Shown: piece after piece, positions 25,901 to 35,856 of the stretch | Layout: the number at the start of each line of letters is the position of its first letter | Numbering within the stretch: the stretch's first letter is position 1 | Assembly: GCA_014904845.1 (NCBI GenBank) | Contig: MU119298.1 | Coordinates: forward strand, 3,289 to 67,288 | Origin: Acephala macrosclerotiorum | Taxonomy: Eukaryota; Ascomycota; Leotiomycetes; Helotiales; Mollisiaceae | Direction: 5' to 3' | DNA length: 64,000 nucleotides | Position numbers and translations under genes: made by a program | Notes under the pieces: generated by a model | What the model was told of the DNA's origin: nothing | Databases searched by the model: none | The model's input: the letters and a program-made list of their open reading frames with translations, nothing else

Positions 25901-26189
25901 GATGTGGTTCTGGGAAAGATTGAAATGCTTTATCCGCTCGAAGACCGTCGCCTGCACAGTATTTGAATTAGTGAAATGCCAAAAAAGAATGCGCGGTGAA
26001 GGGTGATATACCAACGTAAAGAACTAGACGTTTAGCTGGAGCTTCAACCCCAGCTGGTCTTTCTACCCCGAACTCTCGCATGCCGGAAACAATGGGACTG
26101 ACGAAGTAAATGTCGAATATTGAGAAGATGTAAACCAAATGAAACGCCAGCGCGATGGCTAAGAAGCCAAAGCGATTGACTCGAGCCAT
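22994..26189 (-). CDS. mcd4: GPI ethanolamine phosphate transferase 1 (Mcd4)
   Basis: Exons in transcript order 26189-26012, 25951-24396, 24346-24159, 24106-23965 and 23917-22994 give 995 aa, the usual length for the family. Mcd4 adds ethanolamine phosphate to the first mannose of GPI precursors in the endoplasmic reticulum. Residues 1-30 form a signal anchor ([20 protein letters not shown]). The alkaline-phosphatase-fold luminal domain carries the metal-site motifs YVGDGLRAD (split by intron 1), [16 protein letters not shown] and [21 protein letters not shown] multi-spanning PigN C-terminal domain follows from about residue 430. Every intron has a GT-AG pair, and the joined exons restore family-like sequence. 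No frame defects; presumably an essential housekeeping gene. Confidence 0.96.
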
Positions 26190-26885
26190 GGTAGGAAATG
26201 TTTCGTGGTGTCTTGGGTATCGTAAATGTATGGCCGCGTTGACCTCGAAAAATATAATTGCTTTGGAGCTGAGTGAAATCCGATTCCTAATTTATCTAAA
26301 GGAGTGGCGCGTCCGTTGAGAGGACAGATGCATATGTGAATGTTCGTAGAAGAACGCGTCTTCGTCGGGTTTTGGGAGTCTGGAGCTCGAAAATTGTGGC
26401 CCACGAATTGTCTATCAAGGTGGCAGCACGCTGCTACACGATGTCATTTTTTGCCGAGACAACGCCAATGTTTCTATTTACGGATTTCGCGATTACGGGT
26501 TCGGTAGACTTAGGGGTAATAGCTTGAGAATTTTTCTCTATTGTATTTTCAAGAAATAAAATAGTCCTTCTTTACACGGAGTCCGATTCTCAGGTTCACC
26601 TCTCTAAGAATTCTGCTGGACCCAAAAATTCAGGTAAACTACTGGGAGCGAGTCGCCGTTGCATCGCTACCACATGCCAGGAACTTTGCTGAGAATCAAT
26701 TGCTGTATGCTTTGTATCAATTCATATGTACTGTCAATACTAGAAGTCTGGGTATAACACCGACAAAACACAAACATGCCACCAGGCTATGACGCCTAGA
26801 ATGAATACCCCTATGCCCCTCCACTCCTAACTCCTGAAGTCCAACCTTGGAATAGTCGTACCAATGTACCCCAATACGGAAATGC
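26190..26885. other. Intergenic region between mcd4 and csm1
   Basis: About 0.7 kb containing the mcd4 promoter and the 3' flank of csm1. No further gene or repeat seen. Confidence 0.6.
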
Positions 26886-28537
26886 TTACAGTGGCTTTTC
26901 CGTCAAGGCCTTCACAACTCGGGCATAGAACCTTGCAGCATGCGGTCGCGGGAATGTAATCTCCTCAACGAGATACTCAGGTAGCAATTCTATCAAAGCT
27001 TTGTCTCTGCTTGGGTCCAGCTGAGGTGAATAGGTGCATTGGGTATCATCATAACTCTCAGCCGACTTCTCATTCATCATAGCCAATTTGAAGTGAAGGG
27101 CTTTGTCCTGGTTAGCAAGATTCGCTTCTAGATATTACGGGCCACTTACTGCCATTGCGACCAGTTTGTATGCAGTCAAAGACATCTTCGTCAGATTCGC
27201 GCTTAACACTGCGAATGATCAAGCCAGTTAGATCGCTGTATAGGTCCTCCTTGAGCTGCGATGCCTGGGCAACTTGAGCAGCCTCTGCTGTCCCCATCAA
27301 CCGGATTCCACCACTCGCCTTCATCGCGCTACCAGGAGTCTTTGAGTGTACACTTTCTACTGATGCTGCGGCGGTTCGATTTGCAGCTAGCTTTGTCGAC
27401 AGAGTTTTGTTCTCAGCTTGAGTTTCGCTCAGAGAGGTGGTAAGTTGCTGGATCTGAGCCTGGAGAGCTGCAATGTCTGAACCTTGGGAGTCTATCTTCT
27501 TCTTCAGGCCTTTAGATTCCTTTGCCAAAGCAGCTTGAGCGGCTACATCGGCTTTCAGAGATGCGATCAAGTCATTTGAAACTACGTCGAGTTAGTTGTT
27601 GTCGTCAAAGGTAGGATTTGTAGAACATACTCTTGGTCTTCTCTTCGCTATTCTTCTTGATCCGTTCGCAATTCCTCTCAGCTTCCTTTAGTCCAATCTC
27701 CCTCAAATCAGAGTATTTGAGTTGTAAGTTCTCATATTTCTTGGTGATTTCTCCGAGCTTTCGTCTTAAAGCCGGGTCATTCCTCTCGGTATCAGATGCA
27801 CTGCCTGCTCTCCTCCTGTGGGTCGACTGTTGACGAGGACGTGATATCGAACGTGGACGAGAAATGTGGGAAGCATTATGTGCCAATTTAGAAACAGCCT
27901 GTGTCTCTTCGATTTCCTCATCCGCGTCATCGACCTCCATCTGCTCAACTTGCGTCTCCATAATGACCTTCTCTGGCGATGGCTCCTTGGGAATTGCTTT
28001 CTTCACTGGCGCCTTCTTCTTTGTCACGCGTGATTTGACTATTGGGACTGTGGGAGTAATTTCCTCGAGGCTATAGTCCGTACGCGATGTGTCCTTCGCA
28101 GCCTTCGACCTGGTGGCAACGGTTTTCTTCTTCGTAGCCTTGGGCTTCGTCTGCTTAATCGCAACGACTGTATCCTCTACCTCTGCACCATCTATAACTA
28201 GGTCATCATTGGCGAAATCATCTACCTCCTCCGTCTCGCTGGCATATTGTTGATTTGTCTTATCTTTCAATGCCGGTCTCTTGTTCTTCGCTGGAGCTGC
28301 TGCATCGGCTCTGGCTTTCGCAACAAGACGGCCGCTTGTTCGACGCGCTGGAGCTTTCGTCTTCGTTACTTTGGTGGGTGCTGCCTTTGGTCTGCCACGC
28401 GCTCCTCCCTTCTTCGCAGGCGCCTTGTTTTCTGCTGTTGAATCTGGTATTGGCATTGTGAACTGGGCGCCGTCTGAGTCTGAGTCTGAGTCTGAGTCGA
28501 CTAGAGCTGACAATGTGGATTGTTTAATTCTAGGCAT
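26886..28537 (-). CDS. csm1: Monopolin/chromosome segregation subunit Csm1 (Pcs1)
   Basis: Exons 28537-27631, 27581-27150 and 27100-26886 give 517 aa. The first 250 residues are disordered, basic and Ser/Lys/Ala-rich (SDSDSDSD near the start; AKKGGARGRPKAAP). A coiled coil follows from about residue 270 to 390 (KYENLQLKYSDLREIGLKEA; LSETQAENKTLSTK). The C-terminal globular Csm1/Pcs1 domain comes last, with DVFDCIQTGRNGTLHFKL spanning the last splice and LLPEYLVEEITFPRPHAARF near the end. Csm1/Pcs1 with Lrs4/Mde4 clamps kinetochore microtubule sites. The last intron's acceptor was placed at CAAAG|CC because it alone gives the conserved GTLHFKL reading and leaves 12 nt after the GCTAAC branch point. 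Confidence 0.92.
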
Positions 28538-28961
28538 CGAGCCGTCTGATGTATTCCGTCGGTCTGGTTATCGCGTCGCGTGCAGCAATAGAGCCGCAGC
28601 AATAGTCGCAAAGTGTGGATCAGAATCCAATTGGAGATGGTTCAATCGCGATAACTTTTATGTTAATTCGGGGGTCGCGACGAATGCGCAAAGCTTTTGC
28701 CAGGGTCGTTGAGATAAAGTGCGATTGTTGATGAGGGGAGGCGTGATGCGATGAAGTAAACAAAGCGGGTAGTTGCGCGTTTATGCCTGAGGCGCTCGAG
28801 CCATCCTTGAAAGCCACATCATCAAGCCACACAGCGTGGCGTAAACTTTTGGATGTCCGCCTTGGGGCCGCGCATTTTGCTCCCATCTTCAGCGTCATGC
28901 TCTCTGCTTTGGACGGACATCTGCTCTCAAATTATTCCAAGGTATCTTTACTGTGGCCACA
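28538..28961. promoter_or_regulatory. Divergent promoter shared by csm1 and msp1
   Basis: The 424 bp between the two start codons must contain both promoters because the genes are transcribed away from each other. No canonical TATA box or known operator was identified with confidence. Confidence 0.6.
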
Positions 28962-30367
28962 ATGGGAGATGGGACCACCAGGAAGTATGGCCTACTGCAG
29001 GACCTGCTCCTCATCGTCGTCTCTGTAAGTTGTCCCCAGCCATTTCAGCCTTCTTGATAGCCTCGTAGAGCGCATTACTGACCCCTGACAGAGCTTTTCT
29101 ATGTATTACATCGCAAAAAGTGTAGTAGCGAGTCTGCCATTAGGAACCGACCCAGAGAAGGAGCAACATGAACAGGCACGAGTGAAAGCTACTGCCAACC
29201 TTCGCAGGTTAGGGAGATCAAGAGGAGACGAGGACTCAGACGATGATTCGGGGAGGAATACAGACAGTTCGAGGCGGCCACGGAAGGAAGACTTTGACTT
29301 GGATCAATATGAGAGCCAAATCGCGATGGAGGTTGTTGCGCCTGAAGATATCCCAGTAGGATTTGATGGTATACTCAACTCTCTTGGTACTTTGTAGCAA
29401 GTCTAACATTTCGCAGATATTGGAGGATTGGACGATATCATCGAAGAACTTAAGGAATCCGTTATTTACCCCCTGACTATGCCTCACCTGTATTCTCAAA
29501 CATCCTCATTACTAGCTGCTCCATCAGGAGTACTTCTTTATGGTCCACCGGGATGCGGAAAGACGATGTTGGCAAAAGCTCTTGCTCACGAGAGTGGAGC
29601 TTGCTTCATCAACCTACACATCTCGACACTTACAGAGAAGTGGTATGGAGACTCGAACAAGCTAGTACGGGCTGTATTCTCGTTAGCACGGAAATTACAA
29701 CCAACTATTGTCTTCATCGACGAGATTGATGCTGTCCTTGGGCAGAGACGCAGTGGAGAGCACGAGGCCAGTGGCATGGTCAAAGCAGAGTAAGTATTGC
29801 AAGTCTATTCTGGGAATCATGTTAACAGGATATAGGTTTATGACACTCTGGGATGGTCTTACGTCAGCAAATGAGTCTGGTGTACCAGCTCGCATTATGG
29901 TTCTGGGGGCTACCAATCGGATACAGGACATTGACGAGGCTATTCTCCGAAGAATGCCTAAGAAGTTCCCCGTTTCACTACCTTCGAACTCTCAGAGGCG
30001 GCGAATTCTGAAGCTCATTCTTAAAGACACCAAAATCGATGAAGACAACTTTGATGTTGAGTATTTGACCCGAGTTATGGCGGGTATGTCGGGAAGCGAC
30101 ATTAAGGAGGCATGCCGAGATGCCGCCATGGTTCCTGTCCGAGAATTCATTAAGGAACAACGAGAACGAGGAGTAGCGATGACCGGTGTCACGCAGGAAT
30201 CAGTGCGCGGAATACAGACAGAAGATTTCTTCGGCCGAAAGGGGGGTGGACAAATCATCAAAGACAACCATGCTCGACATTCCAGCAAGCAAGTTCAAAA
30301 GAAAGCCGAAGGGTCAAGCGAAGAGTACGAGGATTTTGAAGACGACGCAGCAGAGTCCATGGATTGA
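28962..30367 (+). CDS. msp1: Mitochondrial outer-membrane AAA ATPase Msp1 (ATAD1)
   Basis: Exons 28962-29024, 29092-29368, 29417-29789 and 29836-30367 give 414 aa. Msp1 extracts mislocalised tail-anchored proteins from the outer mitochondrial membrane and peroxisomes. An N-terminal hydrophobic anchor lies at about residues 9-32 ([11 protein letters not shown] then [10 protein letters not shown]). Next come an acidic linker and the meiotic-clade AAA module: IGGLDDI at about 115, Walker A GPPGCGKT at about 156, pore-loop [10 protein letters not shown], Walker [10 protein letters not shown] at about 211, sensor-1 [11 protein letters not shown], arginine-finger region [10 protein letters not shown] and sensor-2 [10 protein letters not shown]. 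All catalytic residues are present. The C-terminal 40 residues are acidic. Every intron is GT-AG and under 70 nt. Confidence 0.96.
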
Positions 30368-30926
30368 GTGAGGGTTTTGAATAGCGATTAGATGTATCAT
30401 ACGGCAGGGCGTTCCGTGGTTCACATAGATCCCGCATGGATATAAATGGTAGGATAGTTTGTTGGTGTCAGGAAAGCCTCGTAAATACCAGATGGATTAC
30501 CATCACCACTTCACAACTTTACTTGCCTTTTCACGGTGAAATTCGCCAAGTGCAACTCGCACATTCACTTCGGCCCCCAGCCTCTTCATTTCTCGCATCT
30601 CTTTTGCCTGAGGCTCTCAATCACGGCATTTGATCACGTCATTCTAAGGGGTGAAACTAGCTCCAAAAATCGAAGCGAAGTCTACATCTACCCCACGATT
30701 GGTAGTTGACTGTTCGGCTTCTCCCAGGAACCTGTGGGTGAACAGCTCTTGTGCTTCATCAACCCCCACAACCGTTTTTCGTGATACCCTTAATTTGCAG
30801 TCACAATTCGATATCACTTTTTCAATCGATTGAGCTCAACCTCAATCTGACTCATTGGCACCCCTCAGAGTCAACTTTGCACATATAAACCGGGGTACCG
30901 GTACCTCTAGACCTACAACACCAAAA
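30368..30926. promoter_or_regulatory. Promoter region of cystathionine beta-lyase gene
   Basis: Intergenic, 559 bp. A TATA-like ACATATAAAC lies at 30,881-30,890, followed by the perfect 12-bp palindrome GGTACCGGTACC at 30,894-30,905, 21 nt before the chosen ATG. No other gene seen. Confidence 0.45.
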
Positions 30927-32363
30927 ATGTCTACACCGCCAGGACCTTCCGGGGGTTCAGGATCTGTCAAGCTCAATGGCGCTGTAGGCAAAGCTTTTCC
31001 TCACATTGACCTTGATGGTCACGATCTGCCACCATCGCCAGCACCTTCGAGCCCTCGAAACGGTCGAAAATATGCATTAGCAACAGAATTGGTCTATACC
31101 GAGAGCAAAGACCAGTATGGTGCCTCAAGCATGCCCATCTATCAATCAGCTACATTCAAGCAGAGTTCTGCAGCAGGTGGTGGCCAGGAATACGATTACA
31201 CACGCTCGGGCAACCCTACACGAACACACTTAGAGAGACATCTTGCCAAGATCATGAATGCGGCGAGAGCGTTGGTTGTTGGGTCGGGAATGGGAGCATT
31301 AGATGTTATTACACGAATCCTTCGACCAGGAGACGAAGTTATCACGGGCGACGATTTATACGGTGGCACAAATCGATTGCTGACATACATGGCGACCAAC
31401 CATGGCATCATAGTCTACCATGTTGACACCACGAACCCTGAACGTGTGAAGGACGTTGTGTCACCAAAGACGGCAATGGTCTTATTAGAGACTCCTACGA
31501 ATCCCCTCATCAAGATCGTCGATATACCCACGATTGCTAAGCTGGTCCACGACATAAATGCAAAGGCTTTGGTGGTGGTTGACAACACTATGCTGTCCCC
31601 TATGCTGTCCAACCCTCTCGACCTCGGTGCGGACATTGTCTATGAGTCAGGAACCAAATACCTTTCCGGACATCATGATATTATGGCTGGCGTTTTGGCA
31701 GTCAATGACCCCGCAATTGGAGACAAGATGTACTTTACCATCAACGCCACCGGTTGTGGACTTGCACCGAACGACGCCTTCTTACTTATGAGAGGAATCA
31801 AGACATTGGCAATTCGTATGGAGAAGCAACAAGCGAATGCTCAACGAATTGCAGAGTTCCTCGAAGAGAAAGGATTCCGGGTAAGATATCCAGGTCTAAA
31901 GTCCCATCCACAGTACGACCTCCATTGGTCCATGGCACGAGGCGCTGGAGCTGTACTTTCCTTCGAGACTGGTGATGTCGCTCTGTCAGAGCGGATCGTT
32001 GAGGCTGCACGACTCTGGGGTATTAGTGTGAGCTTTGGCTGCGTGAATAGCTTGATCAGCATGCCTTGCCAAATGAGTCATGCGAGTATCGATGCGAAAA
32101 CACGAAAGGAACGGCAGATGCCTGAAGACATCATCAGGCTCTGCGTCGGGATTGAGGATGTGGATGATTTAATTGATGATCTGAGCCGAGCAGTATGTGT
32201 TTCAACCGAGGCTCTTGACCTCATAAGCGTTGCTAACATTCCACAGCTTGTCCAAGCGGGTGCAGTAACTGTCACACTAGATGGTTTCCACGCGACTGGA
32301 GCTCCCGCTGCCTTGGCTGATGTGCCGATAGAAGAATCTGACGCCGCAGCTGCGCCGTCGTAA
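30927..32363 (+). CDS. STR3: Cystathionine beta-lyase
   Basis: Exons 30927-32192 and 32247-32363 give 460 aa. A PLP-dependent Cys/Met-metabolism enzyme that splits cystathionine to homocysteine, pyruvate and ammonia in methionine synthesis (yeast STR3, Neurospora met-2). Visible family marks: YDYTRSGNPTR with the phosphate-contacting YxR, GSGMGALDVI, GDDLYGGTNRLL, LLETPTNPL, and the PLP lysine in ESGTKYLSGHHDIMAG (about Lys244). Residues 1-50 are a Pro/Ser-rich leader of uncertain use. ATG 30,927 was chosen because the open frame upstream has no ATG. The 54-nt intron has a GCTAAC branch but is a multiple of three without stops, so its retention would insert 18 residues; removal restores LSRALVQAGAVTVTLDGF. 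Confidence 0.95.
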   Translation: MSTPPGPSGGSGSVKLNGAVGKAFPHIDLDGHDLPPSPAPSSPRNGRKYALATELVYTESKDQYGASSMPIYQSATFKQSSAAGGGQEYDYTRSGNPTRTHLERHLAKIMNAARALVVGSGMGALDVITRILRPGDEVITGDDLYGGTNRLLTYMATNHGIIVYHVDTTNPERVKDVVSPKTAMVLLETPTNPLIKIVDIPTIAKLVHDINAKALVVVDNTMLSPMLSNPLDLGADIVYESGTKYLSGHHDIMAGVLAVNDPAIGDKMYFTINATGCGLAPNDAFLLMRGIKTLAIRMEKQQANAQRIAEFLEEKGFRVRYPGLKSHPQYDLHWSMARGAGAVLSFETGDVALSERIVEAARLWGISVSFGCVNSLISMPCQMSHASIDAKTRKERQMPEDIIRLCVGIEDVDDLIDDLSRAVCVSTEALDLISVANIPQLVQAGAVTVTLDGFHATGAPAALADVPIEESDAAAAPS

Positions 32364-33062
32364 TACCTCGTCCTACTTTCTTTCCGATGCTTTGCATTGT
32401 ACTGGCGCAGGCGTCTCTTTGGGCGGATGAATCGTTCACATTCAATGATATTATGAAGAAAAAACAGCTCAGTCAGATACCATGAGCCTTATTGAGGCCA
32501 TTACGAAAAGTTTAGACAGCCATATCTGCCAGTTCTGGGATAATTTGTCTTAACTCGCTTGTACCCTGGGAGATGATCATTCAGATCAATACATATGGGG
32601 ATGCGACATCTTGTTTTCTTCACATGTGTTTTGCCAATCACGGGCCTGCATTCCAGTGAATTGCAAGTAGTGCAACCTATCACGAAATCGCCGAAATGAA
32701 GCAACACGATGTGCCAAATGTTCCTTGAAAGTTTTAATCTATCATCTGCCGGTCCGCTTTTAGAGTGCAATATGGAAGGTGTTTTAGCCGCCACGGTATG
32801 AATGTGTGGGGGACGAGAGGTAGTTAGTAAAAACGTCAGATTCCACATTTTCTCTTCTCGGCATTCAGATTCATGTGTTACGACTTATGAACGAGATCTA
32901 GAGTGGTCGGAATGTGTCGCAAAGAAAAGACCTTTTTATTTCCTTGTGTAGCTCGAATTCGTTTCTCGAGATAGTGGCTCTTTTTTTCTTTTTCTTATCT
33001 GGCGGGAACCCCACCCCCTCATCGTGACTCTGGAGAGCTGATCGACTCAGCACTTTCATGTC
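32364..33062. other. Intergenic region
   Basis: About 0.7 kb holding the 3' flank of the lyase gene and the promoter of the membrane-protein gene. A pyrimidine-rich CT tract lies just before the start codon region (about 32,980-33,000). No gene recognised. Confidence 0.6.
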
Positions 33063-34415
33063 ATGGCCAAGTGCCGATTGGGGATTCTGACGTTCCTCAT
33101 TCTGAACATCGCGCTAGTCGGTGCTGCCACTTGGAATGCGGCTCCCTCGACTACGTTCGATGCACAGACTTTGGCGACGGAGACCATAAGCCAAGCCCCT
33201 AGTGCGACTCCAGCTCCTGATATCGTTATCAATGGGACGACATATGAGCCTGCGAATTTGTGCGGCTACATCGAGTATAGTTCTGGTATGTATGCATCCT
33301 TACCTGACATATTCTTGGCACTAAGATCTCCGCAGCGATCTCATATACTTGTAGTGGGGACAATACTTGTCTTTGGAACTCTGATCTGAGATTGGTTGGA
33401 TGTGGGAATACGGCTTCTGTCAATTACTACACGTCTTGCGTTCCGTGGCGACATATTCAAGATTGTAATTCATCATTTCTGGCGGACCCGAGTATTCTCA
33501 GATGGTACGTATCTCTATCTTCCCTCTTCGAACATAAGTGCTTACTAGTACAGCTCAACGCTAAAACCCTACTGCGTCACCCCAATAATAGGCCCACACC
33601 ACAATTACTCCATCTTCGGCTGCGAAGCAACCCGCATCTTCGGCCGCTACAAAGTCCACCTCACCTACTCCGGTCAAACCACCACCGGCCACCTCCCACG
33701 CTACTTAGGCAACGACTCCATCATCACCTACGGCACCAAGATTCCCAAGAACCTCTCTTCCACCTCAATCACCACAACAACTCTCACTCAAGATCCATTC
33801 CTAGCAGCCACGATTTCAATTACGGATACGAGTGCTGGCTGTCCGACTGGGAGGGGAAATTGGACGGGAAATGGAGTGCGGAATGGGAGTGAGTGGAGGA
33901 GTAAGTGGGAGGTGGAGCAGAAGAGGACGGAGATTATTGCTGGGAGTGTGATCGGAGGGTTTATGTTCTTGATTGCAGCCGGACTACTTATGTGGCTATT
34001 CTTCGCTTGGAGGAGATTGAAGAGATTGAAGGCTCAAGAGAGAGTTAAGCGGAAAGATGTTCAGATGCAGGAGATGGGACGAGAGAGAGTTATTGCGAGT
34101 GAAGATAGTACGTCTGTGAGTGGGTCGGTGAGTAGGACGAGTAGGAGGATGTCAGAGCGTATAGTATCGATTAGAGAGGCGGCGTTGAGGGACAGAGGGA
34201 GGGAAAGCATGGCGAGTCCGACGGTTAGTGAGGTGGGGAGTGGGTATATGTCGAGAGGAACCTCGATAACGTTGGAGGTTTACGATGAGATTTATGATGA
34301 CGAGGATGATGTTGCGCGGGGCAGACGAAGAACAGCGCCTACAGTGGTGTTGGTGCCAGCGGAAGAGCCTGAAGAGGACCCGGCGGAAATGGACGCGGAG
34401 ACCGAGGTGGAGTAG
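33063..34415 (+). CDS. Single-pass membrane protein, Cys-rich ectodomain
   Basis: Exons 33063-33285, 33336-33504 and 33554-34415 give 417 aa. Order of parts: signal peptide (RLGILTFLILNIALVGAA), Ser/Thr/Pro stretch, a small Cys-rich segment (LCGYIEYSS ... YTCSGDNTCLW ... VGCGNT) with several N-glycosylation sequons, one transmembrane helix at about 262-284 (IIAGSVIGGFMFLIAAGLLMW) followed by a basic stop-transfer (RRLKRLK), and a roughly 130-residue acidic/Ser-rich cytoplasmic tail. This layout is common in Pezizomycotina surface proteins resembling Mid2/WSC-type sensors, though there is no true WSC domain; function unknown. Splice sites were fixed by phase (1, then 2) and restore a continuous Cys-rich domain. 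Confidence 0.85.
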
Positions 34416-35018
34416 AATGAGTATCTCAAACCTCTTGGTAATCCTCATATAGAGGATCACCAGACCACGATGGGATATCAGGACGAAGCTGGGCATGAAG
34501 AGTATCCTGGATTTCCTGATGACCCTCCTCTGGAACAAGGTCAACCTCCGGCAGAGAAAGGGGAGTCACATGCATTATAGGTTGGAGCATCATGGCGAAT
34601 TAACATTTTCAGAGAGGCCTTGGCTGGACATTGAAATGGAGACTTACACTCCAAGATTTCTCAACTCACAACGGACGATTTAAGCTGCAGATGCTTCGAG
34701 ACAAGGATGCATGAGGATATTGTACAATCGCTGGCTTCAATTTCCTCCAACCGGATGGTGCCACACCACAACGCGTCTCCTGACTTGTAAATGCCATGTT
34801 ATTCCTTCCTGTTTGTGCTGCGCTATGGTCCTTTATCACTCTAAACCAACGTTGACCTCGAGATGAAAAGTAAGTCTCTTTGAAACGTCTGTCGTTGGGA
34901 TACACTTCTTCGCTATGGAAAGCTTGGTTATTCGAGAGAAGAAAAGTTACTGTGGCAAGTGTCAGTGAGCTAAAAGTCTGAGTTCCCGGCAAGTGGTATG
35001 AGTCGTACCGTATGTCTG
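34416..35018. other. Intergenic, conserved 3' flank of paralogue A
   Basis: No independent gene seen. Part of this sequence matches the corresponding flank of paralogue B: the block around 34,735-34,785 (CCAACCGGATGGTGCCACAC) resembles that near 39,095-39,130. It is therefore part of the segmental duplication. Confidence 0.5.
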
Positions 35019-35856
35019 TCACAAGTGGCCGATGGCCCATGAATCCTTATTCTTCTCCAAAGTTTCAGTCATCGTCAGGTTCTCGTTTGATGTTTGGTAC
35101 ATCCATGCTTCTAGCTGAGGCCTTTCGGGTATATGCACCGTTGTCAACGATCGGACTGTGTTCTCGTTGTTGAAGTCGATAGCTGAGCCTGCTTGGGCTT
35201 GAATGCTGTCAAGGGTGGAAGCAGCGTTCGTGTTTGCATATGCTCCGGCTAGGCTGAAGGCGACTGCGACCGATGGAATATCTATTGACACGAGAGTGGT
35301 TTGCTCTCTGCGAGGCTTCGATTCGTGGACGACATTCGAGTAGTTTGAGTCGATGTTTGCGTTGGCAGCCCGACAATGACGACCGACAGCAGCGTCGCTT
35401 GCTTCGGAGGGATAGATATTTTCAACCCAAGGCACGGAGCTCTGAACATATTCATCGTGACTTAAATAGTTTGCGTGCTGGTAGGTGGTCGTAAAATCGT
35501 AAGGAGATATGGCGAAGTCTTCCTCAAGGGCATGCACAGTGGCTGCGGAGCAAGGCAGCGCTTCGAAAGCAGACCTCAACAGAGGGCGAACTTCCTCACC
35601 GTTCGTGGCATCGTAGTTGAAATTATCATGAAGAGTAATGGGAGAGGCGAAATCTTGAGAACATGCTGTTATAACTGAGGACTTATTGTTGAAGAGGATT
35701 TCGAAGCTCGAGTCCGTAGCATTTGTGTCGATTATCAAACCTGACTTGCTGTGTAAACAGCGTTAGAAATCGGCCGAATGAGTGATAAGGAGTTGCTTAC
35801 CCCTCTTCATTATCTGATGGCTGGCGGTTATTAGGAGACGTCCCCGTCATGATCAT
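35019..35856 (-). CDS. LEK-module family protein A (261 aa)
   Basis: Exons 35856-35801 and 35748-35019 give 261 aa; the start is ATG-ATC-ATG and the intron is phase 2. No signal peptide or membrane segment. The middle is Ser/Thr/Asn/Ala-rich and probably disordered. The last 30 residues form a distinct module with Leu-Glu-Ala-Trp, then NENLTMTETLEKNKDSW and the end AIGHL, shared with five more loci in this window. It aligns along much of its length with paralogue B (YDATN, FTTTYQHAN/LTNSYDNTN, IPxxxxxA, ERxQLEAW), including identical total length and intron position. I recognise no known family. It lies in a roughly 4 kb duplicated segment; function unknown, probably intracellular. Confidence 0.7.

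Noticed and set aside
25557..26006. 149-codon plus-strand frame
   Set aside because: Antisense shadow of mcd4 exon 2 and intron 1.
27101..27149. Acceptor at AACCAG for the last csm1 intron
   Set aside because: It lies only a few bases from the GCTAAC branch point and breaks the frame; CAAAG restores the conserved reading.
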